Positions 52,480 to 59,705 of a stretch of DNA of 64,000 bases are shown here, piece after piece. This stretch comes from Chitinophagales bacterium (GTDB taxonomy: Bacteria; Bacteroidota; Bacteroidia; Chitinophagales; Chitinophagaceae). Position 1 is the stretch's first letter, and every line of letters begins with the position of its first letter. The stretch covers positions 1,922,001 through 1,986,000 of the forward strand of contig JACJXQ010000008.1 in assembly GCA_020636495.1 (NCBI GenBank), given 5' to 3'. The notes beneath the pieces were generated by a model, which did no database searches, had not been told where the DNA came from, and saw nothing but the letters and a program-made list of their open reading frames with translations. A program made the position numbers and the translations under genes.

Positions 52480-53160
52480 ATGCGCTTACCTGCTTTTTTA
52501 CCTCTGATGTTATTTATTGCATCCTTCTTTATAATCTCCTGCAGTAAAAAAGAAGGTGTTGAATTCTGCCCTGCATTTGATGCAACGTTCTACAAAAATT
52601 GGTTTCCCGGTTACAATAGTGTAGGTCATAGGGTAGTTTTTGTAAACGACTCTGGTGGCGAGTTTTCTATGACAACTTCCTGGGTCAACTATGGAGGGGC
52701 TTATACATCTGAATATTCCTTTGATGCATTTGAGAAAAAGCACACTACATGCGAGGTAACAGGCCTGATATATATTACATTGTCCATACCGCCGGATACA
52801 ACAAAGTATGGAGATGTTATATACCAGACCATGCGTATGGAATTGAGAAATCTTGGAAAATTGAATGGCAATTTCAGTACAGGTAATGATGCGCTGACGT
52901 ATGACCTTGTAAATGCGCGATACTACATAAAAACAAAGAATAATGACATGTCAGCACTCGATTTTGACAAGTACGATACATATGAAACTCATAACTCGTA
53001 TACGTTTCATGGCACTACCTATCAAAACGTTTTTATTACCATTACCACCGGGCCGGAATTGCTGAAAAATACCTGGGCTGATAAGGTGTATTTCGCAAAA
53101 GGCTACGGTGTTATAGGGTTTCGTACCAACCCTGGTAAAGTAGAGTATTGGTTGAAGTAG
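52480..53160 (+). CDS. Hypothetical lipoprotein
   Basis: The ATG at 52480 gives MRLPAFLPLMLFIASFFIISCSKKEG, a clear lipoprotein signal (Cys21); the open frame starts 58 codons earlier without one. 226 residues, with no recognised domain. The TAG stop at 53158-53160 is the first three bases of the second repeat copy, so the repeat has been fixed right at this gene's end. Confidence 0.8.
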   Translation: MRLPAFLPLMLFIASFFIISCSKKEGVEFCPAFDATFYKNWFPGYNSVGHRVVFVNDSGGEFSMTTSWVNYGGAYTSEYSFDAFEKKHTTCEVTGLIYITLSIPPDTTKYGDVIYQTMRMELRNLGKLNGNFSTGNDALTYDLVNARYYIKTKNNDMSALDFDKYDTYETHNSYTFHGTTYQNVFITITTGPELLKNTWADKVYFAKGYGVIGFRTNPGKVEYWLK

Positions 53161-53205
53161 TGTCCCGTTTTCTCACTGTCCCACTTTCGGGACACGGTAC
53201 ATTTC
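53158..53205 (+). repeat. Dispersed palindromic repeat, copy 2
   Basis: TAGTGTCCCG... CGGTACATTT, matching copy 1 at 51616-51664 apart from about five positions. Same orientation. The outer stem is weakened in this copy (CGGTACA in place of CGGGACA), but the inner GTCCC / GGGAC pair is intact. Confidence 0.78.
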
Positions 53206-53283
53206 GGACAAAACCTCTTGTTGGTACAAGTCATAAACAGAAAATACCTGCAAAAAATAAATAGCCCCTTCGAGGATACGAAA

Positions 53284-53784
53284 TTACACGGCCCAGTGTC
53301 CGTTCAGCTTCAGTACTTTTTCCACTACGTCGCGTACGCAACCCATACCGCCGTTTACGGGAGAAACGTATTTGCTGATGTTCTTTATCTCAGGGCAGGC
53401 ATCGGCGGGGCAGGTGGGGAGCCCGCACATTTGCATCACTTCGTAGTCGGGCATATCATCGCCCATATACAGGGTGTGCTCTAGGGCTATATTGTGTTTG
53501 GCGGCCAGCTCCTGCAGTACTGCTTTCTTGTCTTTTACGGCAATGTGCACCTCTTCCAGCCCCAGTTTCTCAAAGCGTTTCTTTATCGCCTCGCTGGTTC
53601 CGCCAGATATGATCCAGATATGATACCCCTTTTTTATGGCCAGTTGCAGCGCATAGCCATCTTTTATGTTCACGCTGCGCAGCAGGCTGCCGTCTTCCAT
53701 AGCCAGTAGCTGGCTGTTGGTCAGCACGCCGTCTACGTCAAACACGAATGTCTTTACCGGGGCAAAAAGTTCTAGTACGTTCAT
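53284..53784 (-). CDS. KdsC-like HAD phosphatase
   Basis: 166 residues. The HAD motif I is FVFDVDGVLTNSQLL with the DxDG nucleophile and a YALQLAIKKGYHIWIISGG segment, then GDDMPDYEVMQMCGLPTCPADACPE, matching KdsC (3-deoxy-D-manno-octulosonate 8-phosphate phosphatase), which makes Kdo for LPS. Other HAD C0-subclass members share this pattern, so Kdo specificity is not proven. It lies directly downstream of iscX and may be co-transcribed. Confidence 0.87.
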   Translation of the reverse strand: MNVLELFAPVKTFVFDVDGVLTNSQLLAMEDGSLLRSVNIKDGYALQLAIKKGYHIWIISGGTSEAIKKRFEKLGLEEVHIAVKDKKAVLQELAAKHNIALEHTLYMGDDMPDYEVMQMCGLPTCPADACPEIKNISKYVSPVNGGMGCVRDVVEKVLKLNGHWAV

Positions 53785-54024
53785 TTAATCCTGGTTGTCG
53801 CGCCACTCATATACCCAGCTGCTCTGTATCATCTCCAGGTGGCCTTCGTTACTTTCTTCGCGTTTACCTTCAAAGTTCTCTATTTCCAGCACCCACTCCA
53901 GCAAGTCTGTAAAGCGAATGCGGTATATCTTGCTCTCGCCAAACTCATCACCAAAACGTTCGTACAGTTTCAGTGCTATATCCTCGTGGTCACTCCAATT
54001 GATCGGTGGTTCGTAATGAGCCAT
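53785..54024 (-). CDS. iscX: IscX family Fe-S assembly protein
   Basis: 79 residues. The family pattern is clear: W-S-D-x-E-x-I-A-x-x-L-Y, then IYRIRFTDLLEWVLEIENFEG and SNEGHLEMIQSSWVYEWRD, matching E. coli IscX (WTD...RFTDMHQWI...SNEKILEAILLVW). It binds iron and IscS. It lies 85 bases after the ferredoxin gene, the same fdx-iscX order as in the E. coli isc operon. Confidence 0.9.
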   Translation of the reverse strand: MAHYEPPINWSDHEDIALKLYERFGDEFGESKIYRIRFTDLLEWVLEIENFEGKREESNEGHLEMIQSSWVYEWRDNQD

Positions 54025-54109
54025 ATCTTAAAAAGTCAAAATTTTAAAGTCAAAACCAAATATAGTTGCCAAATCCAACATCAACTATCTAATATTCAAT
54101 ACCTAACTA

Positions 54110-54445
54110 CTACTCCCCGTGCAACAGACTCTGGTCGGGTATCGTCACTTCTATATCTCCATTGCCGTCTTCCAATACACACTGGCAACCCAGGCGCGAT
54201 TCCAGCCTCGGGTTGCGGGCACGGTCAATAAAATCCTCTTCTTTATCGCTCAACTCCTGCAAATGTTCGTCGCCCTTATTTACATACAGGTGGCAGGTGC
54301 TGCAAGCACATACCATCCCGCAATTGTGGTGCAGCTCAATGTCATGCTCCAACGCTACTTCCAAAATACTTATTCCCGGCTCTACATTTTCTATTGTAAC
54401 AGGCTCTAATCCTTTCTGTTCAAACTTAAATCTTATATTATACAT
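54110..54445 (-). CDS. Adrenodoxin-type [2Fe-2S] ferredoxin
   Basis: The ATG at 54445 gives MYNIRFKFEQKGL...; an earlier ATG at 54484 is upstream of the promoter box. 111 residues. The cluster ligands are CX5CX2C (in HHNCGMVCACSTCH) and the Cys of RLGCQ, the Isc-type ferredoxin arrangement, with an extra Cys inside the first loop. It donates electrons to Fe-S cluster assembly or other enzymes. It is paired with iscX downstream. Confidence 0.92.
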   Translation of the reverse strand: MYNIRFKFEQKGLEPVTIENVEPGISILEVALEHDIELHHNCGMVCACSTCHLYVNKGDEHLQELSDKEEDFIDRARNPRLESRLGCQCVLEDGNGDIEVTIPDQSLLHGE

Positions 54446-54470
54446 TTTGAATATTATCTGTATTAGGTCG

Positions 54471-54478
54471 CAAAAGTA
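54471..54478 (-). promoter_or_regulatory. TAnnTTTG promoter box for ferredoxin/iscX
   Basis: The minus strand reads TACTTTTG, an exact match, 26 bases before the ATG at 54445. It lies inside the longest possible frame, which argues that the shorter start is right. Confidence 0.6.
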
Positions 54479-54490
54479 AGTCATCAGGGG

Positions 54491-55270
54491 CTATTCTCCC
54501 TTATCGTTCCTATACATCTTATCTATGGAGGTAGTTACAGACTTGTATAGCTCTTGCCAGTCGGGGTTTTGCTGCAATAATGCCAGGTGTTTTTCTATGG
54601 TAATATTATCTCCCCGTCTTGCCGGGCCCGTTTGCAGCCTCATAGGCGATGCCTGGCTGATGCGCTCTGCCGTCTGGCTCACTATAGGGTACAGCAGTGA
54701 GAAGGGTATGTGTTGCCTGGTACATATCTGCTCACTTACTGCCATCATATGGTTGGTAAAGTTGTTGCACAGTACGGCGCACAGGTGCAGCCACTGGCGT
54801 TGCTCCCAGCTTATGGTATATTGTATATCCGTGATGTCTGCTGCCAGCTTTTTCAGCAGCTCTTCTGCATGGTCTGTGCTGCCTTTTATTACTATAGGTA
54901 TTTGCCTGTGTTTCGGCAGGTTGTCTTTTACAATAGAATAGATGGGCCACATAACACCTGCATGCTTTGCATAAGGTTCCAGTATCATCCTGCTTAGCGA
55001 TCCCGCTGTATGTATCAGCGTACAGTGCTCAAACTTAAAATTAGCGGCTACATCTACTATAGCATGGTCGGTTATGGCCAGTATGCAATAGTCAGCGTCG
55101 TCCTGTATGTTCGTTACATCGGCAAGTGCGGGTGCTTTAAGCACTTCGGCCAGTTGCTGGGCATGTGCCGTATTGCGTCCATACACCCCCAGGCAGCTAT
55201 GACCCGCTTTGTGCAGCCTTGTTGCCATGAACCATGCCGTATTGCCCGTGCCTACTATATAAAAGGTCAT
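54491..55270 (-). CDS. Rossmann-fold/DUF2520 protein
   Basis: 259 residues. The N-terminal dinucleotide fold starts MTFYIVGTGNTAWFMATRLHKAGH, with a GxGNxA turn; a middle HTAGSLSRM and a C-terminal helical domain (LHLCAVLCNNFTNHMM...) match the F420-dependent or pyrroline-reductase-like proteins with a DUF2520 tail. The cofactor and substrate are unknown. Its start overlaps the end of plsC by one base. Confidence 0.85.
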   Translation of the reverse strand: MTFYIVGTGNTAWFMATRLHKAGHSCLGVYGRNTAHAQQLAEVLKAPALADVTNIQDDADYCILAITDHAIVDVAANFKFEHCTLIHTAGSLSRMILEPYAKHAGVMWPIYSIVKDNLPKHRQIPIVIKGSTDHAEELLKKLAADITDIQYTISWEQRQWLHLCAVLCNNFTNHMMAVSEQICTRQHIPFSLLYPIVSQTAERISQASPMRLQTGPARRGDNITIEKHLALLQQNPDWQELYKSVTTSIDKMYRNDKGE

Positions 55271-56013
55271 TATTTATGTGCAAGGTAATGATCAGTCATT
55301 ATTGTATGAACTTTTTCTTTCAGGGCAGGCAGGTCGTCCATGGTCAGTCCCGCTGTAGGTATAGGTTCCAGGAAATGAAAACGTATTCGCAATGGCCTTG
55401 CCCATGCCGTTTTATCATGAGGTAATATGCGACCTGTATTGAATATCACACCCGGGATGATAGCTTTCTGTGCTTTGATAGCTGCTATGAATGCCCCGTC
55501 GTAAAATCGTTGTATAGGCTCTTTGGTCTTGTTGCGTGTACCTTCCGGATAGAGGCACAGGTGCAGGCCCATATCCAGCATGCGCTGCATGTCAGTAAAG
55601 CTCTTTTTTCGACTGTTCTCTTGCTTACGGTCTACCAGTATAGAGCCTGTTTTGTATATCACCCCGAATATAGGTATGCGCGACATCTCTATTTTGGCCA
55701 GTGTTTTATTGGGCCCCGGTATCCACGGCGATGATACCGGAATGTCTACCAGTGAGTTGTGGTTGGTCACCACTACATAATTCTCTCCCTTTTTAAAGTG
55801 CTCTTTGCCTTTTCGTGATACCGGGCAGCCCACCAATGGCATGAACACGCCCATCCACAACCTGAATACCGGGTGCAGCGCTTTGGCCCTTTGTGGTTCA
55901 GGCAATAAGGATATCAGCCATATAGGGATGAATACTATGAGCATGGTGATGACGAACAGCAACAACCCGAGTACAAAATATATATGGCCTGCGATCTTGG
56001 CTAAGAATTTCAT
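55270..56013 (-). CDS. plsC: 1-acyl-sn-glycerol-3-phosphate acyltransferase
   Basis: 247 residues. The membrane helix (residues about 12-32) is followed by the catalytic HX4D motif TNHNSLVD, KIEMSRIPIFG, and the acceptor-binding PEGTRNK. It makes phosphatidic acid for phospholipid synthesis. It overlaps the DUF2520 gene by one base and starts 9 bases after the ung gene's stop, so these genes are likely co-transcribed. Confidence 0.94.
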   Translation of the reverse strand: MKFLAKIAGHIYFVLGLLLFVITMLIVFIPIWLISLLPEPQRAKALHPVFRLWMGVFMPLVGCPVSRKGKEHFKKGENYVVVTNHNSLVDIPVSSPWIPGPNKTLAKIEMSRIPIFGVIYKTGSILVDRKQENSRKKSFTDMQRMLDMGLHLCLYPEGTRNKTKEPIQRFYDGAFIAAIKAQKAIIPGVIFNTGRILPHDKTAWARPLRIRFHFLEPIPTAGLTMDDLPALKEKVHTIMTDHYLAHK

Positions 56014-56022
56014 TGTTGTTGA

Positions 56023-56703
56023 TTATAAACTCCAGTCGATAGGTGTTTGTCCGTTTTGTTGCAGCCATGCGTTTGCTTTGCTGAAGTGCCTGCATCCAAA
56101 AAAACCGTTATGTGCAGATAGCGGTGAGGGATGTACTGCCGTCAGTACCAGGTGTTTGTTCTTGTCTATCATATCCTGCTTGCTTTTGGCAAATCCTCCC
56201 CAGAGCAAAAATACAAGTTTCTCTTTCTTGTCAGACAATGTTTTGATAACGCTGTTTGTAAAATCGTGCCAGCCTGTCTTGCTGTGCGACATGGGCTTGT
56301 TTTGCTCTACGGTCAGTGAGGCATTAAGTAGTAGCACCCCCTGTTGTGTCCATTTCTCCAGGTTGCCATGGCCCGGTCGGGGTATACCAAGGTCGGCCTC
56401 TATTTCTTTGAACATATTGACAAGTGAGGGAGGAGCAGCAACGCCCATTGGTACCGAAAAACTCAGTCCATGCGCCTGCCCGGGATTGTGATAAGGGTCT
56501 TGTCCCAATATCACCACTTTTACTTTGTCAAACGGGGTAGAATTGAATGCATTGAAAATATAAGGCCCCGGAGGGTATATGATCTTACCTGCCTGTTTTT
56601 CTGCTTTCAGAAATGCAGCTATCTGTCCAAAGTAGGGCTTGTCGAATTCGGGTTGTAACACCTCTTTCCAACTTTGCTCTATCTGTACATCCATTCTGTT
56701 CAT
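56023..56703 (-). CDS. ung: Uracil-DNA glycosylase
   Basis: 226 residues. The water-activating motif GQDPYHNPGQAHGLSFSV and the DNA-intercalation motif HPSPLSAHNGFFGCRHFSKAN are both complete, with the uracil-pocket LLLNASLTVE. It removes uracil from DNA to start base-excision repair. It is the family 1 (Ung) type. It neighbours plsC on the same strand. Confidence 0.98.
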   Translation of the reverse strand: MNRMDVQIEQSWKEVLQPEFDKPYFGQIAAFLKAEKQAGKIIYPPGPYIFNAFNSTPFDKVKVVILGQDPYHNPGQAHGLSFSVPMGVAAPPSLVNMFKEIEADLGIPRPGHGNLEKWTQQGVLLLNASLTVEQNKPMSHSKTGWHDFTNSVIKTLSDKKEKLVFLLWGGFAKSKQDMIDKNKHLVLTAVHPSPLSAHNGFFGCRHFSKANAWLQQNGQTPIDWSL

Positions 56704-56708
56704 TTAAT

Positions 56709-57191
56709 TTATTGGGTATTACCGCCATTGGCTTTCTGCATAACGGTAAAGCTGCCGCATACTTCCCTGTTTCCTTTTACCTTCTGCGAAACGATAAGCA
56801 GGTACAGGTCTGTTTTTTGCGGTATGAATGAGTAGATCATAAAGTTGTTACTGCCTTTATTCTCCACCACTTTATCTACCAGCTTGGTATCAGCCCCGTC
56901 AAACAATTCAAAGTATAGTTTCGATGCATCTTTATTGCCCACAAAAACAAATTGGTACAGCGTACCTTGTGTCAGTTGCACCGCTATGGGGTAGGGGTCT
57001 TTAGACGACATGGTCAGCATGGCATCTTTATATATCTCCATACCCTGGGCTTTGAAATCGTGTTTTATCTGCTCGCCCTGTACACGGATACCCTGGTCCA
57101 TACAACCGACCTTTGCCATTTGTGCATAGCCTGTCTGAGCAGCTGCAACGGTAAGTAACAGTGATGCAATGATATGAAGCTTAATACGCAT
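56709..57191 (-). CDS. Secreted hypothetical protein
   Basis: The ATG at 57191 gives MRIKLHIIASLLLTVAAAQTGYAQM, a signal peptide; the frame opens 18 codons earlier. 160 residues. Short strands (YQFVFVGNKDASKLYFELFDG, NNFMIYSFIPQKTDLYLLIVSQ) suggest a beta-sandwich. No family recognised. It lies 5 bases upstream of ung on the same strand. Confidence 0.75.
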   Translation of the reverse strand: MRIKLHIIASLLLTVAAAQTGYAQMAKVGCMDQGIRVQGEQIKHDFKAQGMEIYKDAMLTMSSKDPYPIAVQLTQGTLYQFVFVGNKDASKLYFELFDGADTKLVDKVVENKGSNNFMIYSFIPQKTDLYLLIVSQKVKGNREVCGSFTVMQKANGGNTQ

Positions 57192-57277
57192 GGGTAGTAA
57201 TATTATTCCTGCTAAGATAACTATTCTCCGGTGTAATAACCACACACTGTGAGGATAACGGATAGTTATATCTCCGT

Positions 57278-58156
57278 TTATAATATTTCATTTACATGTT
57301 TTCTGATGTTAGTAGCCAGCTTACCCATAGGCAGGTCATTATCGTCGTGCCCGAAAGGGTCTTCTATCTCCTCTGCTATCAGTTCAAGACTGGCCATAAC
57401 ATAGAACACCACGGCCACAACGGGTACTACCAGGTATTGCAGGCTGTACACATAGCCCAGGGGCAGTGTCATGATGTAGATAAATATGAACTTCTTGATA
57501 AACGCTGTGTACGAGTAAGGTATAGGGGTATTCTTAATACGCTCACATTTGCCGCAAATGTCGGTGAAAGCATTTAAATTATCGTTGACAAACAGCAGTT
57601 GTTCACCTGTCAATTTGCCCTGTTTTTGTAGCAATATCAGCCTGTCGCTCATCATAGAGGCTACCTGGTTGGGGGCGTGCTTGTTGCCGTCTATTTGTTT
57701 CAGTTCAGGGTGGTCTATATCATCCAGCGTATAGCGGGTATATTCCGATTGCAGATGGTCTTTCAGCACGGATGCGTAAGTAGGTATGGCATCCCGGAAA
57801 AAAGCCCTGTTGTCCTCGTCGTCCCTATCCAGCAGTGAGTTCATTTTCAGGGCCATATTACGACTGGTGTTTACCAATGCGCCCCATATCTTACGGCCTT
57901 CCCACCAACGGTCATATGCTGTATTGGTACGGAACACCAGCAAAAGCGACAGCGCAAAGCCCAGCAGGTTGTGCATCTGGTGTATGTTGGCGATGAAGGG
58001 GACTTCTGACGGATCAATATAATTCAGCCCGACATAGGCAACTGCCCAGGTATATACCGCCATTAGTACAATGACTAACGACAGGCGCCTCAAAGTATCC
58101 GACTTGTGGAACTGGAATAGTATTTCAAACCATTTCCGGGGGTTGTATGTCCGCAT
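57278..58156 (-). CDS. Bestrophin-like chloride channel (UPF0187)
   Basis: 292 residues. Bestrophin family features: LGFALSLLLVFRTNTAYDRWWEGRKIWGALVNTSRN near the N-terminus, the PFGHDDNDLP Ca2+-clasp-like segment near the C-terminus, and four hydrophobic helices. It forms a pentameric anion channel in the membrane. Monocistronic by spacing. Confidence 0.94.
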   Translation of the reverse strand: MRTYNPRKWFEILFQFHKSDTLRRLSLVIVLMAVYTWAVAYVGLNYIDPSEVPFIANIHQMHNLLGFALSLLLVFRTNTAYDRWWEGRKIWGALVNTSRNMALKMNSLLDRDDEDNRAFFRDAIPTYASVLKDHLQSEYTRYTLDDIDHPELKQIDGNKHAPNQVASMMSDRLILLQKQGKLTGEQLLFVNDNLNAFTDICGKCERIKNTPIPYSYTAFIKKFIFIYIMTLPLGYVYSLQYLVVPVVAVVFYVMASLELIAEEIEDPFGHDDNDLPMGKLATNIRKHVNEIL

Positions 58157-58187
58157 GGGCTATGTAATATATTAAATGGTTGTTGAC

Positions 58188-58799
58188 TTAGCGAATGTCG
58201 ACATGCAGGAGCTTTTCGCCTGCCAGGTAACCTTCCAGTGTGTCATATACATTTACAGCACCAACACCCGCAGGGGTACCTGTAAATATCAGGTCACCGA
58301 TATTGACAGATATGTATTGTGAAACATATTCTATGATCTCATTGATGTTGAATATCATTTCGCTGGTCTTACCTGCCTGCACTCTTTCGCCGTTCTTTAT
58401 CAGTTCAAACTGCAGATCATTGATATTAAAGTCCTTTGTTATAGGTATAAATTCTCCTACTGCTGCCGAGCCGTCAAATGCTTTAGCCAGTTCCCAGGGC
58501 AATCCTTTAGATTTCAGTTCCTGTTGCAGGTCTCTTGCTGTAAAGTCAATGCCCACAGTTACTGCATCGTAATATTTATGAGCGAATTTTTCCTGTATAT
58601 ACCTGCCGTTCTTGCATATTTTTACCACCAGTTCGCACTCGTATTGAATATTATCTGAAAATTCAGGATAGTAGAATGGTTTGCCCGGCAGTAAAATAGC
58701 GTTCTTAGGTTTCATGAATATCACCGGGCGGGTCGGTACATCATTGTTCAGTTCTTTTGCATGTTCAGCATAATTTCTTCCTATGCAGATAATCTTCAT
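58188..58799 (-). CDS. Fumarylacetoacetate hydrolase-family protein
   Basis: 203 residues, the short single-domain form. Metal ligands are in MKPKNAI, QYECELVV and GIDFTARDLQQ, and a final GTPAGVG. Members hydrolyse C-C bonds or isomerise 2-oxo-3-enoic acids; the substrate is not clear. It is divergent from the thioesterase gene, with 26 bases between start codons. Confidence 0.92.
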   Translation of the reverse strand: MKIICIGRNYAEHAKELNNDVPTRPVIFMKPKNAILLPGKPFYYPEFSDNIQYECELVVKICKNGRYIQEKFAHKYYDAVTVGIDFTARDLQQELKSKGLPWELAKAFDGSAAVGEFIPITKDFNINDLQFELIKNGERVQAGKTSEMIFNINEIIEYVSQYISVNIGDLIFTGTPAGVGAVNVYDTLEGYLAGEKLLHVDIR

Positions 58800-58825
58800 C
58801 TTTGTGCTTTATTTTAGTGTTCAAT

Positions 58826-59263
58826 ATGAGTCGTGTAAAAATAAAATTTCCTGCCGAAAATCCACTATTTCAGACCACTATCCCCATCCGCATCGGCGAT
58901 GTGAATTATGGGGGGCATGTAGGTAACGACGCAATACTGTCTATTGTTCATGAAGCCCGGGTGCAAATGCTGGCACATTTTGATTGTACTGAAATGGATG
59001 CGGGCGGAGTGGGGCTCATCATGGCCGATGTGATGATAGCCTATAAAGGAGAAAGCTTTTATAAAGATGTATTAGAAGTGGAAATATATGCCGTTGAATT
59101 GTCTGCAGTTTCTTTCGACCTTTTGTACAGGATAAAAACCACCCGCAATGACGAAAAGACTGAAATTGCCCATGCTAAAACCGGGATGGTTTGCTTCGAT
59201 TACTCTGCCCGGAAAGTAACAAATCTGCCCGCTGCATTAAAAAGCATTTTAGAAAGCGTTTAA
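58826..59263 (+). CDS. Acyl-CoA thioesterase (4HBT hotdog)
   Basis: The ATG at 58826 gives MSRVKIKFPAENPLFQTTIPIRIGDVNYGGHVGNDAILSI, a 145-residue hotdog protein; a TTG eight codons earlier is possible but adds nothing. The DVNYGGHVGND motif carries the 4HBT catalytic Asp/Asn, and the pattern YKDVLEVEIYAVELS is conserved. It cleaves acyl-CoA; the chain preference is not clear. It is immediately followed by tRNA-Met. Confidence 0.85.
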   Translation: MSRVKIKFPAENPLFQTTIPIRIGDVNYGGHVGNDAILSIVHEARVQMLAHFDCTEMDAGGVGLIMADVMIAYKGESFYKDVLEVEIYAVELSAVSFDLLYRIKTTRNDEKTEIAHAKTGMVCFDYSARKVTNLPAALKSILESV

Positions 59264-59280
59264 TTTTCAAGTTTTTGATT

Positions 59281-59288
59281 TACCTTTG
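59281..59288 (+). promoter_or_regulatory. TAnnTTTG promoter box for tRNA-Met
   Basis: Exact TACCTTTG, 28 bases before the tRNA. The -33 partner is weak. Confidence 0.5.
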
Positions 59289-59316
59289 CCGCTCTTAAAT
59301 CGCAAATAAGAATAAT

Positions 59317-59390
59317 GGCGAGGTAGCTCAGGCGGTTAGAGCGCAGGATTCATAACCCTGAGGTCTCGGGTTCAATTCCCGATCTCGCTA
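59317..59390 (+). tRNA. tRNA-Met (anticodon CAT)
   Basis: 74-base cloverleaf with acceptor GGCGAGG / TCTCGCT (two G-U pairs), anticodon loop TTCATAA giving CAT, and T-arm TCGGGTTCAATTCCCGA. The acceptor and D-arm (GCTCAGGCGGTTAGAGC) match elongator rather than initiator tRNA-Met, because initiator tRNAs usually have an unpaired first base. The anticodon could also be lysidine-modified tRNA-Ile, but the body matches Bacteroidetes elongator Met. Confidence 0.93.
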
Positions 59391-59402
59391 CTACTAAAGA
59401 TG

Positions 59403-59440
59403 AAGCCTTTCAGGTCAAAAGCCTCGAAAGGCTTTTTTTT
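59403..59440 (+). terminator. Terminator after tRNA-Met
   Basis: Hairpin AAGCCTTTC / GAAAGGCTT, or an alternative inner pairing AAAAGCC / GGCTTTT, with an eight-T tail. Confidence 0.75.
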
Positions 59441-59705
59441 GCTATAACGCAAAATATATTTCCGCTCCGGGGGAGTTGTGTAAGGAGGCTCGCACAGAGC
59501 TTGCTAGTGTGGTGTTATCTACACGCGAATATATCACCACGGCTCTCCGTTCGCATCATGGCAAACGAATAACGCCCGTAGCGTCATGATTGTGATCATA
59601 TTTTCCCAGTATGAGTATTATTTCCTGGCAGGTATATGTGGAAACATTGGTTTTGAATTAATATTTCTGCTTTTATATATTAGAGGTTTAATAAGGGATT
59701 CGGCT
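59441..59705. other. Intergenic region, locally GC-rich and hairpin-rich
   Basis: About 130 bases (59455-59585) are more GC-rich than the surroundings and can form hairpins, for example GTGGTG...CACCAC. No coding frame or known motif was recognised. If the upstream ATG at 59586 were used instead of TTG 59706, the next gene would start within this region. Confidence 0.4.
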
